Source: Salipiger thiooxidans
GTDB lineage: Bacteria; Pseudomonadota; Alphaproteobacteria; Rhodobacterales; Rhodobacteraceae
Direction: 5' to 3'
Length of the DNA stretch: 64,000 nt
Assembly: GCF_900102075.1 (NCBI RefSeq)
Contig: NZ_FNAV01000004.1
Coordinates: forward strand, 1 to 64,000
Shown: positions 51,352 through 60,158 of the stretch, piece by piece
Position numbering within the stretch: the stretch's first letter is position 1
Layout of the letters: each line of letters opens with the position of its first letter
Notes under the pieces: generated by a model
The model's database searches: none
Told to the model about the DNA's origin: nothing
The model's input: only the letters and a program-made list of their open reading frames with translations
Position numbers and translations under genes: made by a program

Positions 51352-51522
51352 AAAAAAGGCCTCGGTGACGATGTCACCAAGGCGGATCCTGATTAAACAC
51401 ACAAGGCGACGCCACCACTCACGGAACCGCGCCTTGGGGACGTTACCACGGAGTGGCCTAAAGGCCAAGAGTTTATCAAAATGATAAACTCCTCCGTGGA
51501 TCGTCTCCCTCATTACGTTGAC
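51352..51522 (-). ncRNA. Candidate structured small RNA with three-way junction and intrinsic terminator
   Basis: Read on the minus strand: a basal helix GGG-A-GACG-AU-CCACGGAG (51509-51492) pairs with CUCCGUGG-UAA-CGUC-CCC (51453-51436). It encloses hairpin GAGTTTATC/GATAAACTC (51469-51491, 9 bp, loop ATTTT) and hairpin TGGCC/GGCCA (51454-51467). Then a 7-bp hairpin CAAGGCG/CGCCTTG (51402-51436), and finally a terminator GCCT-T-GGTGAC-ATC-GTCACC-G-AGGC (51383-51359) followed by C and six T. A -10-like TATAAG lies at 51534-51529. All helices are perfect apart from small bulges. The 3' T-run fixes the strand. I do not recognise a known family (not 6S, SRP, tmRNA or RNase P). Confidence 0.65.
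51359..51383 (-). terminator. Intrinsic terminator of the minus-strand RNA
   Basis: Stem GCCT/AGGC plus GGTGAC/GTCACC with one mismatch and loop ATC, followed on the minus strand by CTTTTTTG (51358-51351). Confidence 0.8.
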
Positions 51523-51546
51523 GGGACCCTTATATTTACGAATGAT
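51518..51546 (+). promoter_or_regulatory. Predicted promoter of the winged-helix gene
   Basis: TTGACG (51518-51523), 17-bp spacer, AATGAT (51541-51546). The predicted start at about 51553-51554 coincides with ATG 51554, suggesting a leaderless mRNA. It overlaps the 5' part and promoter of the opposite-strand RNA. Confidence 0.4.
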
Positions 51547-51553
51547 ACCTGTC

Positions 51554-51871
51554 ATGGACAAGCTGACCCCGATCTTTGAACTGCGTGAAATGTTACGCCA
51601 GCTTGAGCGTGACGTCGGTCTCGAGGACCTGAGCCGAATCGAGCGCGATGTACTGCTCGCGGCGCATTCCCTCACCGAAACGCCGGGCGACATCGTGAGC
51701 TCGGACAGGATCCGCAGCCATTCGCTCTTGCAACCGGTTGCCCAGGCGACATTCTACCGGGCAATTCGAACCCTCGTCGGGGCCGGGCTGCTGGAGCACG
51801 CAGGCCGCAGCCGCGCACGCGCGTACGTCGTGCGCAGCGACCTGGTGGGCGCCGACCTTCCCGAGCGGTAG
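51554..51871 (+). CDS. Small winged-helix DNA-binding protein
   Basis: 105 aa from ATG 51554. N-terminal helix MDKLTPIFELREMLRQLERD, IERDVLLAAHSLTETPGDIV, then a recognition-like SHSLLQPVAQATFYRAIRTL and wing VGAGLLEHAGRSRARAYVVR, i.e. a MarR/GntR-style wHTH without an effector domain. No good ribosome-binding site precedes it. ATG 51542 is an alternative. Target unknown; next to a divergent structured RNA and a membrane-protein gene. Confidence 0.7.
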   Translation: MDKLTPIFELREMLRQLERDVGLEDLSRIERDVLLAAHSLTETPGDIVSSDRIRSHSLLQPVAQATFYRAIRTLVGAGLLEHAGRSRARAYVVRSDLVGADLPER

Positions 51872-51974
51872 CGCGCCTCTGCCGCCGGCGGGGCAAGACG
51901 ACAGCCGGCCATTCGCGGCCACGACAAGGACGACAGCCAAAGACGCAGCCCCCAGAACACCCGGTGAGCGCCCC

Positions 51975-52553
51975 GTGACCAGACTCCAGACCTTCGGCAT
52001 CGTTATCGTGGCCTACATGCTGGCCCACGGGCTTACCGCCTGGCTCATCACGCCGGTGCAGGCGCTGCTGCTGCCTGACGTCACCGACTTTGCCAGCCTC
52101 GCCTACCTGCCGCACGGCGTGCGGGTGCTGGCGACCTGGCTGCTGGGGCCCATTGCCTTCGTGCCGCTCGCGCTCGGCGCCTTCCTGTCGGAGCTGATGT
52201 TCACCCCGTCCGACGTCAGCCAGGCCACCCAACCGGTGATCCTGCTGTCCATCGCCGCGGGGGCGGCGGCCTCGCCGCTGGCCTTCGAGATGATGCGGGG
52301 CTTCGGCTTCAACCTCTATGCCCGCCAGCCACGGCGGGGGCACTGGAAGTGGCTGCTGCTGGCGGGCTCGATCGCGTCCTTCACCAATTCCCTCGCGCAG
52401 TCGACGATCTTCAGCCAGAGCATCCTGCCGGGAGAGGCGGTGACGGTGCTGGTGATCTATGCCATCGGCGACCTGATCGGGCTCGTGGTCACCACGCTTC
52501 TGCTGATGATGGTGTTCCGCCGGATGCGCCTGTCGGCGGCCCGGCGGAGCTGA
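51975..52553 (+). CDS. Integral membrane protein, MASE1-like
   Basis: 192 aa from GTG 51975. About five hydrophobic segments: FGIVIVAYMLAHGLTAWLI, WLLGPIAFVPLALGAFLSEL, PVILLSIAAGAAASPLAF, WLLLAGSIASFTNSLAQ and VTVLVIYAIGDLIGLVVTTL, then a basic end RRMRLSAARRS. LAYLPHGVRVLATWLLGPIA resembles MASE1 sensor domains, but no output domain is attached. 103 bases after the winged-helix gene on the same strand. Function unknown. Confidence 0.6.
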   Translation: MTRLQTFGIVIVAYMLAHGLTAWLITPVQALLLPDVTDFASLAYLPHGVRVLATWLLGPIAFVPLALGAFLSELMFTPSDVSQATQPVILLSIAAGAAASPLAFEMMRGFGFNLYARQPRRGHWKWLLLAGSIASFTNSLAQSTIFSQSILPGEAVTVLVIYAIGDLIGLVVTTLLLMMVFRRMRLSAARRS

Positions 52554-52600
52554 GGCCGCTCGCCGGAGCCCTTGCCCGGCGCGACGGTATGGGGACAGGA

Positions 52601-53731
52601 TCAGAGCCCGCGGGCGATGACCAGCCGCTGCACCTCGGAGGTGCCTTCGTAGATCTGGCAGACCCGCACGTCGCGGTAGATGCGCTCGACCGGGTAATCG
52701 GCGAGGTAGCCGTAGCCGCCGTGGATCTGGATCGCGCCCGAGCAGACCTCCTCGGCCATTTCCGAGGCCATGAGCTTGGCCATCGACGCCTCGGTGAGGC
52801 AGGGGCGTCCGGCCTCGCGCAGGGCGGCGGCATGCAGCACCATCTGGCGGGCGGCCTCGATCCGGGTCGCCATGTCCGCCAGCTTGAACGCCACCGCCTG
52901 CTGCTCGAGGATCGGCTTGCCGAAGGCGTGGCGGTCGCGGGCGTAGTCGCGCGCCGCCTCGAAGGCCGCGCGGGCCATGCCCACCGCCTGGCTGGCGATG
53001 CCGATGCGCCCACCCTCGAGGTTCGAGAGCGCGATCCGGTAGCCCTCGCCCTCGGCGCCCAGCAGGTTCTCGGCCGGGAGACGCATCTCGTTGAAGGCCA
53101 GCGCGCAGGTGTCCGAGCTGTGCTGGCCGAGCTTGCGCTCGACCGCCATCACCTCGTAGCCGGGTGTGTCGGTGGGCACGATGAAGGCGCTGATGCCCTT
53201 CTTGCCCGCCGTTGGATCGGTGACCGCGAAGGTGATGATGACGTCGCCGTTCTTGCCCGAGGTGATGAACTGCTTGGAGCCGTTCAGCACGTAGTGGTCG
53301 CCGTCGCGCACCGCCCTGGTGCGGATCGCCGAGGCGTCCGAGCCGGTGTGCGGCTCGGTCAGGGCGAAGCCGCCGATCCATTTGCCCTGCGCCATCTTCG
53401 GCAGGTATTTCGCCTTCTGCTCTTCGGTGCCGAAGCGCAGGATCGGCATGCAGCCGACCGAGCTGTGCACGCTCACGATGGTCGAGCAGGCACCGTCGGC
53501 GGCGGCGATCTCTTCCAGCGCCAGCGCGTAGGCCACCATCCCGAGGTCCGAGCCGCCGTATTGCTCGGGCACCAGCATGCCGAGGAAGCCGAGCTCGCCC
53601 ATCTCGGCCAGCTCCTCGAGCGGGAAGGCGTGCTCGGCGTCGCGCCGGGCGGCGCCGGGGGCGAGACGGTCCTGCGCGAAGGCGCGCACCCCGTCCCGGA
53701 TCTGTTCCTGAAGCTCGTCAAGCAGCATCAC
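52601..53731 (-). CDS. Acyl-CoA dehydrogenase
   Basis: 376 aa. [100 protein letters not shown], and [20 protein letters not shown] with [15 protein letters not shown]. The pattern is that of short/branched-chain acyl-CoA dehydrogenases; the Glu in IYEGTSEVQ may act as base. FAD-dependent alpha,beta-oxidation. Overlaps the thiolase stop by 4 bases. Confidence 0.92.
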   Translation of the reverse strand: MMLLDELQEQIRDGVRAFAQDRLAPGAARRDAEHAFPLEELAEMGELGFLGMLVPEQYGGSDLGMVAYALALEEIAAADGACSTIVSVHSSVGCMPILRFGTEEQKAKYLPKMAQGKWIGGFALTEPHTGSDASAIRTRAVRDGDHYVLNGSKQFITSGKNGDVIITFAVTDPTAGKKGISAFIVPTDTPGYEVMAVERKLGQHSSDTCALAFNEMRLPAENLLGAEGEGYRIALSNLEGGRIGIASQAVGMARAAFEAARDYARDRHAFGKPILEQQAVAFKLADMATRIEAARQMVLHAAALREAGRPCLTEASMAKLMASEMAEEVCSGAIQIHGGYGYLADYPVERIYRDVRVCQIYEGTSEVQRLVIARGL

Positions 53732-54912
53732 GCGACCCTTTCCAGCGCGATGGCGGTGGCCTCGCCGCCGCCGATGCAGAGCGAGGCCATGCCGCGCTTC
53801 ACGTCGTTCTTCTGCATCGCGGCCAGCAGGGTGACCATGACGCGGGCGCCGCTGGCGCCGATCGGGTGGCCGAGCGCACAGGCACCGCCGTGGACGTTGA
53901 CCTTGTCATGCGGCAGGTCGAGGTCGCGCATCGCGGCCATGGCGACCACCGCGAAGGCCTCGTTGATCTCGAAGAGATCGACGTCCCTGAGATCCCAGCC
54001 GGTCTTGTCCGAGAGCCTCCGCATGGCGCCGATGGGGGCGGTGGGGAAGAGGTTCGGCGCGTGTGCATGGGTGCTGTGGCCGCGGATCACCGCAAGCGGC
54101 GTGAGCCCGCGCGCCTCGGCCTCGGAGCGCTTCATCATCACCAGCGCCGCCGCACCGTCCGAGATCGACGAGGCATTGGCGGCGGTCACCGTGCCGCCGT
54201 CGCGGAAGGCGGGCTTCAGCGAGGGGATCTTGTCCGGGCGCGCCTTGCCGGGCTGTTCGTCGATCTCGACGAGGCTCTCGCCCTTGCGGGTCCTGATGGT
54301 GACCGGCGTGATCTCGGAAGCGAAGCTGCCGTCGGCGATGGCGTTCCGGGCGCGCTCCAGCGAGGTGAGGGCGTACTGGTCCTGCGCCTCGCGGGTGAAC
54401 TGGTAGGACTGGGCGCAATCCTCGGCGAAGGTGCCCATCAGGCGGCCCTTGTCATAGGCGTCCTCGAGTCCGTCGAGGAACATGTGGTCGATGACCTGCC
54501 CGTGTCCCATGCGGAAGCCGCCGCGCGCCTTGGGCAGCAGGTAGGGGGCGTTGGTCATGCTCTCCATGCCACCCGCGACGGCGACCTTCGCGCTGTCGGC
54601 GGTGAGCAGGTCATGGGCAAACATCGCGGCCTTCATGCCCGAGCCGCACATCTTGTTGACGGTGGTGGCGCCGCTGGACAGCGGCAGGCCGGCGCCGAGC
54701 GCGGCCTGGCGGGCGGGCGCCTGGCCCTGACCGGCGGGCAGGACGCAGCCGAAGACCACCTCCTCGATGTCGCCGGCGGGCACCCCCGCGCGCGCGAGTG
54801 CGGCGGCAATGGCGCTGGCGCCGAGCTCGGAGGCGGTGGCGCCGGAGAGGTCGCCCTGGAACCCGCCCATGGGGGTGCGGGCCATGCCGACGATGACGAT
54901 GGGATCTTCCAT
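53728..54912 (-). CDS. Acetyl-CoA C-acyltransferase (thiolase)
   Basis: 394 aa. Active-site cysteine in [58 protein letters not shown] and C-terminal [15 protein letters not shown]. The layout fits biosynthetic/degradative acetoacetyl-CoA thiolases. Third gene of the acyl-CoA operon, 252 bases after the SDR gene; the gap holds repeat copy B. Chain-length preference cannot be told. Confidence 0.93.
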   Translation of the reverse strand: MEDPIVIVGMARTPMGGFQGDLSGATASELGASAIAAALARAGVPAGDIEEVVFGCVLPAGQGQAPARQAALGAGLPLSSGATTVNKMCGSGMKAAMFAHDLLTADSAKVAVAGGMESMTNAPYLLPKARGGFRMGHGQVIDHMFLDGLEDAYDKGRLMGTFAEDCAQSYQFTREAQDQYALTSLERARNAIADGSFASEITPVTIRTRKGESLVEIDEQPGKARPDKIPSLKPAFRDGGTVTAANASSISDGAAALVMMKRSEAEARGLTPLAVIRGHSTHAHAPNLFPTAPIGAMRRLSDKTGWDLRDVDLFEINEAFAVVAMAAMRDLDLPHDKVNVHGGACALGHPIGASGARVMVTLLAAMQKNDVKRGMASLCIGGGEATAIALERVA

Positions 54913-55007
54913 GATGGTGTCCTCCTCAGGGGGTGCGGGCTGCCGGGGCAGCCGGAAACTCTTGGGGGTCGAACGGTGTCCGGCGCGGGACAGGGCGCGA
55001 AGCGCCG

Positions 55008-55143
55008 CCGCGCCATCGCCAGCCCGCCCCCGGGGCTGGCGATTGTGAGCCGACAGCGCGTCGTGTCGAGCTCCTTCGGACGTGGCCGGGATAAACCGAG
55101 AGGCTCGACGGTCGCATCGCCAACCCGCGGGCTGGCGACGGCG
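55008..55143 (+). repeat. ~130-bp intergenic repeat, copy B
   Basis: Starts CGCCGCGCCATCGCCAGCCC, has CTCCTTCGGACGTGGCCGGG then ATAAACCGAGAGG, and ends GTCGCATCGCC with CCGCGGGCTGGCGACGGCG. About 80 per cent alike to copy A (44640-44776) by eye, same strand. Confidence 0.8.
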
Positions 55144-55164
55144 CGGCTCTCCCGGATGACAGTG

Positions 55165-55932
55165 TCACTTCGGCGCCATGCGCAGCGCGCCGTCGAGGCG
55201 GATGACCTCGCCGTTGAGCATGGTGTTCTCGAAGATCTGCCGCACCAGCGACGCGTATTCCGCGGGCTTGCCCAGACGCGGCGGGAACGGCACCGAGGCG
55301 CCGAGCGAGTCCTGCACGTCCTGCGGCAGCCCCGCCATCATCGGCGTGCCGAAGATCCCCGGCGCGATGGTCACCACGCGGATGCCGTGCCGCGCCAGCT
55401 CGCGCGCGGCGGGCAGGGTCAGCGAGGCGACGCCGCCCTTCGACGCGGCATAGGCCGCCTGACCGATCTGCCCGTCGAAGGCCGCGACGGAGGCGGTGTT
55501 GACGATCACGCCGCGTTCGCCGTCCTCGGAGGGGTCGTTCGCCGTCAGCGCCGCGGCCGCGAGGCGCAGCATGTTGAAGGTACCCACGAGGTTGATGGTG
55601 ATGGCCTTCGCGAAGCTCTCCAGCGCGTGGGGGCCGTTGCGGCCGACGATCTTCTCGCCCGGTGCCACGCCCGCGCAGTTCACCAGCCCGTCGAGCCGGC
55701 CGAAGTGCTCCTTCGCCGCCGCCACCGCGGCCTGTCCGTCGGCGTCGCTGGTGACGTCGGTCTTCACGAACAGCGCCGAGGCGCCGAGCTCTGCCGCCTT
55801 GGCCTCGCCGGCCTCGGCATTCACGTCGAGCAGCACGGCCTTGCCGCCGCCCGCCACGATCATCTCCGCCACCGCGGCGCCGAGGCCCGAGCCTCCGCCG
55901 GTCACCAGAAAGACCCTGTCTTCGATCTTCAT
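55165..55932 (-). CDS. Short-chain dehydrogenase, 3-hydroxyacyl-CoA dehydrogenase type-2-like
   Basis: 255 aa. NAD motif [27 protein letters not shown], catalytic Ser in [20 protein letters not shown] and Tyr-x3-Lys in [35 protein letters not shown] and [12 protein letters not shown] resemble the HSD17B10/2-methyl-3-hydroxybutyryl-CoA dehydrogenase group used in isoleucine and branched-chain catabolism. It follows the acyl-CoA synthetase by 27 bases. Confidence 0.88.
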   Translation of the reverse strand: MKIEDRVFLVTGGGSGLGAAVAEMIVAGGGKAVLLDVNAEAGEAKAAELGASALFVKTDVTSDADGQAAVAAAKEHFGRLDGLVNCAGVAPGEKIVGRNGPHALESFAKAITINLVGTFNMLRLAAAALTANDPSEDGERGVIVNTASVAAFDGQIGQAAYAASKGGVASLTLPAARELARHGIRVVTIAPGIFGTPMMAGLPQDVQDSLGASVPFPPRLGKPAEYASLVRQIFENTMLNGEVIRLDGALRMAPK

Positions 55933-55959
55933 TGCAATTGTCCTTTCAAGAGTCCGGGC

Positions 55960-57627
55960 TCAGGCCTGCGCCTGCTTTTCGACCTCGGCCTTGCGCAGCA
56001 CGAAGCGCTGCACCTTGCCGCTGGGAGTTTTCGGCAGATCCGCCACGAAGTCCAACGCGCGGGGGTAGGCGTGGGCCGAGAGCCGCCCGCGCACGTGCAG
56101 GCGCAGCTCCTCGGACAGTTCCGGCGTGCCCTCGACGCCGTCCGCCAGCACCACGAAGGCCTTCACGATCTCGGTGCGTTCGGGGTCGGGCACGCCGATC
56201 ACCGCCACGTCCACCACCGCCGGGTGCTCGAGCAGCGCGCTTTCGACGTCGAACGGCCCGATGCGGTAGCCCGACGAGGTGATGACGTCGTCGTCGCGGC
56301 CGATGAAGCTGATCGAGCCGTCGGGCTCGAACTCGACGCTGTCGCCGGTGCGGTAGTACCCGCCCGCGATCGCCGGAGTGTCCTTGTTGTGGTAGCCGGT
56401 GAACCACAGCAGCGGCGAGTTGGCGATGTCCACCGCCAGCGTGCCGGGCTCGTTGGGGCCGACCTCGCGCCCGGCCTCGTCAAGCACCGCGACGCGGTAG
56501 CCGGGCATGGCATAGCCCGCCGAGCCCGCGCGCACCGGGTGGTCGAGCCCGTGGTGGTTGTTCACCACCATGCCAAGCTCGGTCTGGCCGTAGTGGTCGT
56601 GAATCGGCACGTCGAGGTTCTGGTCGAACCAGCGGATGACCTCGGGGTTGAGCGGCTCGCCGGCGCTGCTGACGACGCGGAGCTGTCCCTTGATGCGGGC
56701 CGCGACCTCGGGGCCTGCCGCCATCAGCATCCGGAAGGCGGTGGGAGAGCCCGCAAGGCTCGTCACGCCCAGCCGCTCGACGGTGTCGCAGAGGCTCTGC
56801 GCGGTGAAGCCGCCCTCGCAGAGGATCGTCGCCTGTCCCAGCACCAGCGGGCCGGTGATCGCGTAGTAGAGCCCGTAGGCCCAGCCCGGATCGGCGATGT
56901 TCCAGAAGGTGTCGCCGGCGCGCAGGTCCACCGCGTCGCGCATGTAGGCGGCGAAGGCGAGCAGCGCGCGCATCGGCACCGGAACGCCCTTGGGCAGGCC
57001 GGTGGTGCCCGAGGTGGACATCATCATCATCAGGTCGTCGGCGCCGCGCTGCACGGGTGCGAACTCGGCCGGCGCCGCGGCCATGGCGGCGCGCAGGTCG
57101 ATGTCGCCGTCGGGGGCTGTCTCGCCCTCCTTCAGCACCACGGCCACCTGCGGGCAGTCCGCGATGCCGTCGAGCTTGCCGCGGTTGGCGGTGTCGGTGA
57201 CCACGAGCCTTGTGGCGGCGGTGGTCAGGCGGTGCTCGATGGCCTTGGGGCCGAAGGCGGTGAAGAGCGGCTGGTAGGCCGCGCCCAGACGCCACGCGCC
57301 CAGCACGGTCGCCACGAGGTCGGGCGTCCGGGGCAGCAGGCCCGCGACCACGTCGCCGGGCTGCACGCCCGCGTCCCTGAGCACGGCGGCCATGCGGGCC
57401 GACATCTCGCGCAGGTCCTCGAAGCTGTAGGTCTCGAACCGGCCGTCGGCGGCGATCCAGCGGAGGGCAATGCGATCCTCGCCGCAATGGCGGTCGCAGC
57501 ACTCGACGCAGGCGTTGAGGCCGGTCGCGATGTCGCCCTGAAGTCCGGCGATGGCGTTTTCGATGCGAAAGAGCTTTACGGCCTCGGCATAGCTCGGCCG
57601 TGTCCCGCTGTCGGGTCTGGTGTTCAT
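55960..57627 (-). CDS. AMP-forming acyl-CoA synthetase
   Basis: 555 aa from ATG 57627 with GGAGGAGACC as ribosome-binding site. Adenylation motif MMMMSTSGTTGLPKGVPVPM, DHYGQTELGMVVNNHHGLDH, and GYYRTGDSVEFEPDGSISFI then GRDDDVITSSGYRIGPFDVE. The C-terminal catalytic lysine is in LPKTPSGKVQRFVLRK. ANL family near acetyl/medium-chain ligases; acid substrate unknown. First gene of the operon, divergent from an AraC-type regulator. Confidence 0.92.
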   Translation of the reverse strand: MNTRPDSGTRPSYAEAVKLFRIENAIAGLQGDIATGLNACVECCDRHCGEDRIALRWIAADGRFETYSFEDLREMSARMAAVLRDAGVQPGDVVAGLLPRTPDLVATVLGAWRLGAAYQPLFTAFGPKAIEHRLTTAATRLVVTDTANRGKLDGIADCPQVAVVLKEGETAPDGDIDLRAAMAAAPAEFAPVQRGADDLMMMMSTSGTTGLPKGVPVPMRALLAFAAYMRDAVDLRAGDTFWNIADPGWAYGLYYAITGPLVLGQATILCEGGFTAQSLCDTVERLGVTSLAGSPTAFRMLMAAGPEVAARIKGQLRVVSSAGEPLNPEVIRWFDQNLDVPIHDHYGQTELGMVVNNHHGLDHPVRAGSAGYAMPGYRVAVLDEAGREVGPNEPGTLAVDIANSPLLWFTGYHNKDTPAIAGGYYRTGDSVEFEPDGSISFIGRDDDVITSSGYRIGPFDVESALLEHPAVVDVAVIGVPDPERTEIVKAFVVLADGVEGTPELSEELRLHVRGRLSAHAYPRALDFVADLPKTPSGKVQRFVLRKAEVEKQAQA

Positions 57628-57748
57628 GGCGGTCTCCTCCCGTTCCGCGCAGCGCGCGGTGGTCCGGAAGAGGTAAGGGCGCGGCCCATGGCATACAATG
57701 ACGGAAGAGGTCTTGAATCGTGATCGGAAATGCCATGTACGTGGCGTC

Positions 57749-58768
57749 ATGGAACGCCGCAGCATCAGCCCCGGTTTCGTCGAGGACGCGCTCTACTGCC
57801 TGCACGAGCGGCGCATCGACCCGTCGCCGCTTCTGCGCGCCGCGGGCCTGCCGGGGCAGGTGACGGAGCCGGTCTCGAACATCGCCTACGGCCAGCTCTG
57901 GTGGGCCATCGCGCAGGCCATCGAGGACGAGTTCTTCGGCCTCGCCGCGCGGCCGATGCGGCCCGGCAGCTTCGACCTGCTCTGCCACGCGGTGCTGCAC
58001 GCAAGGACGCTCGATCAGGCGCTGCGCCGGGCGCTGGATTTCCTGCGCGTGGTGCTCGACCGCCCGCGCGGCACCCTGCGCATCCGCGAAGGCAGCGCCG
58101 AGATCGTGCTCGAGGACGTGACCGAGCGCCCGGCCTTCGCCTACCGCACCTACTGGCTGATCCTGATGGGGGTATCCTGCTGGCTGATCGGGCGGCGGAT
58201 CCCGCTGCGGAATCTCGACTTCGCCTGTCCCGCGCCGCAGCACCGGCAGGATTACCACCAGTTCTTCAACGCGCCCGTGCGCTTCGGCCAGCCGCAGACC
58301 CGGCTGCGCTTCGACGCGGCCTACCTGCGCCTTCCCACCGTGCGCTCGGAGCAGGCCCTGGCGCAGTTCCTGCGCGAGGCCCCCGCCAACATCCTCGTAC
58401 GCTACCGCCACGACCGGGGCACCGCGGCGCGGGTGCGGGCGCGGCTCAAGGAGACGCCGCCCGCCGTGTGGCCGGGGGTGGCCGCACTGGCCGCCGAGAT
58501 GCGCCTGTCCGAGGCAACGCTGCGTCGGCAGCTGCGGGCCGAGGGCCAGAGCTACGCCGCGCTTCGGGGCGAGATGCTGTCGGTGGCGGCGCAGCGGCTC
58601 CTGCGCGAGACCGACCGGCCGGTGGCGGCGATCGCCGAGGCGCTGGGGTACAGCGAGGCCGGGGCCTTCTACCGCGCCTTCCGGGGCTGGACCGGGCAGA
58701 GCCCCGGCGCCTTCCGGCAGGCGGCGCGGGCCGGGGCCGGCGGTGGTGCGGATCCGGACTCTGCCTGA
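57749..58768 (+). CDS. AraC-family transcriptional regulator
   Basis: 339 aa from ATG 57749; ATG 57698 in frame would add 17 residues. N-terminal arabinose-binding-like domain of the OruR type (SPGFVEDALYCLHERRIDPS, LDFACPAPQHRQDYHQFFNA), C-terminal AraC DNA-binding pair: LAAEMRLSEATLRRQLRAEG and VAAIAEALGYSEAGAFYRAF with RGWTGQSPGAFRQ. Divergent from the acyl-CoA operon (121-base gap), so it probably controls it, sensing an acyl or acid ligand. Confidence 0.88.
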   Translation: MERRSISPGFVEDALYCLHERRIDPSPLLRAAGLPGQVTEPVSNIAYGQLWWAIAQAIEDEFFGLAARPMRPGSFDLLCHAVLHARTLDQALRRALDFLRVVLDRPRGTLRIREGSAEIVLEDVTERPAFAYRTYWLILMGVSCWLIGRRIPLRNLDFACPAPQHRQDYHQFFNAPVRFGQPQTRLRFDAAYLRLPTVRSEQALAQFLREAPANILVRYRHDRGTAARVRARLKETPPAVWPGVAALAAEMRLSEATLRRQLRAEGQSYAALRGEMLSVAAQRLLRETDRPVAAIAEALGYSEAGAFYRAFRGWTGQSPGAFRQAARAGAGGGADPDSA

Positions 58769-58975
58769 AAAACCGGCAAACGGCATTTCGCCGCGCGTAT
58801 TCTGCGTGATCCGGCGGCTCTTTCTGCGGCTGCGAGGCCCGCTCGCGCGGCTTCGTTGACAAGCGAAACGGGACGGGCGCCGATAGGGCGAGACGGCCCA
58901 GGCGCTGCAGGGGGCGACCCTGATGCGCCCGGGGCGAAACGGCGGGCCGCCAGTTACGACTCTCGGGGGAGTGGC

Positions 58976-59581
58976 ATGAGCAAGGTCATCGATTATTACT
59001 TCGGACCGATTTCAGGATACGCCTATCTCGGACACGCCGCGCTCATGGCGCTGGCGCGCGAGACCGGCGCAAGGGTCCGTTTCCTGCCCATCGACATGGT
59101 GAAGGTCTACGAGGCAAGCGGTCTCCGCCCGCCCTACGACCAGTCCGACGCGGCGCGCAGCTACCGGGTCGAGGACCAGCGGCGTCTGGCGCGGATGCGG
59201 GGCCTGCGGATGAAGGTCGGCCCCGAGAACTACCCGGCCGACACGCGGCTTGCCTGCCGGGTGATCCTCGCGGCGGGGCGGCTGGGGCTGGATCAGGACA
59301 GCATCGCCATGGCCTGCCTGCGCGGCACCTGGGCCGAAGGGCGCAACATCGCCGATCCGGGCGACCTCGGCGAGGCCCTGCGCCAGATCGACATGCCCTG
59401 CATGGACCTCCTGCACACCGCCGAGACCGAGGAGTTGCGCGACGAGGCCGTCGCGGTGACCCAGGCGGCCATCGACGCTGGCGTCTTCGGCTCGCCCACC
59501 TACGTGATCGACGGCGAGCGCTTCTGGGGCCAGGATCGGCTGGATTTCATGCGCGAGGCGCTGCGCAAGGTCGCCGCCTGA
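58976..59581 (+). CDS. 2-hydroxychromene-2-carboxylate isomerase / DsbA-family protein
   Basis: 201 aa. VIDYYFGPISGYAYLGHAAL, RVRFLPIDMVKVYEASGLRP, RRLARMRGLRMKVGPENYPA and GVFGSPTYVIDGERFWGQDR fit the HCCA isomerase/GST-kappa branch of DsbA folds. No CxxC is present, so not a disulfide oxidoreductase. The usual FY-D-ISPY start reads YYFGPISGYAY. Substrate unknown. ATG 58976 follows GGGGGAG. Confidence 0.85.
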   Translation: MSKVIDYYFGPISGYAYLGHAALMALARETGARVRFLPIDMVKVYEASGLRPPYDQSDAARSYRVEDQRRLARMRGLRMKVGPENYPADTRLACRVILAAGRLGLDQDSIAMACLRGTWAEGRNIADPGDLGEALRQIDMPCMDLLHTAETEELRDEAVAVTQAAIDAGVFGSPTYVIDGERFWGQDRLDFMREALRKVAA

Positions 59582-59656
59582 ACGGTCGGGACCGACCAGC
59601 GTCACGCTGACAGGCGGGCCCGTCGGGCAGAGACCTGCCGAAGACGTCTCCATCGG

Positions 59657-59690
59657 CGCCCCGTCCGGGCATGGACGGGGCGTTTTGCGT
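59657..59690 (+). terminator. Rho-independent terminator
   Basis: CGCCCCGTCC (59657-59666), loop GGGCAT, GGACGGGGCG (59673-59682), then TTTTGCGTT. Perfect 10-bp stem, downstream of the DsbA-family gene. Confidence 0.9.
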
Positions 59691-59777
59691 TGAAGACCCG
59701 GGCATGCGGGCTAGTCTTGGGCATCAGGGTTGCCGTCCCGCGCCGCAGGCGCATGGGCGGTGACTTGCGCCGGAGGT

Positions 59778-60120
59778 GGAGCAGCTGAAACAAGCACCTG
59801 AGGTGCGGCAGCCAAGCCCTGCGCCACGGGTGCAGGGGCTGACGTCTGCACCCGTGGTACGGCCACCAAGCCCCGCGCGGAAGGTGCGGGACCTGACATC
59901 CGCTCCGCAAGGGGCAGCCCTGCGCCGCCCGGCGCAACGAGACCGACACGCGCCACAGGCGCCGCACCGACCCGCTGCGCCACCGGCGCAACCCGGCCCC
60001 TCACACAGCACGTGCAGGGCCACCCGTGCGCCAAGAGGCGCAGAGCCGGCCCCTCGCGCCGCCGCCCGACGGCGGATGCGCCGAGCAAGGGGCGCCCCGA
60101 CCGGGGTTCACGCGCCGATG
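59778..60120. repeat. GC-rich tandem repeat, 54-base period, upstream of the glycoside hydrolase gene
   Basis: Units begin CTGAAACAAGCACCTGAGGT, CTGACGTCTGCACCCGTGGT and CTGACATCCGCTCCGCAAGG; the first two are 54 bases long and alike at most positions, the third is shorter. Decayed units and GGCGC-rich hairpins continue to about 60120. The plus frame would read LKQAPEVRQPSPAPRVQG as an 18-residue unit, but no start or product is supported. Confidence 0.6.
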
Positions 60121-60158
60121 CGCCGTCCGGCGTCGCGCAACGACAGAACGGAGACGAC

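Noticed and set aside
51328-51513. 61-codon minus-strand frame (MRETIHGGVYHFDKLLAF...)
   Set aside because: It overlaps all helices of the structured RNA; the perfect hairpins and terminator explain the sequence better than coding.
53866-57723. 1285-codon plus-strand open frame opposite the acyl-CoA operon
   Set aside because: Antisense to thiolase, SDR and acyl-CoA synthetase, which all have intact motifs.
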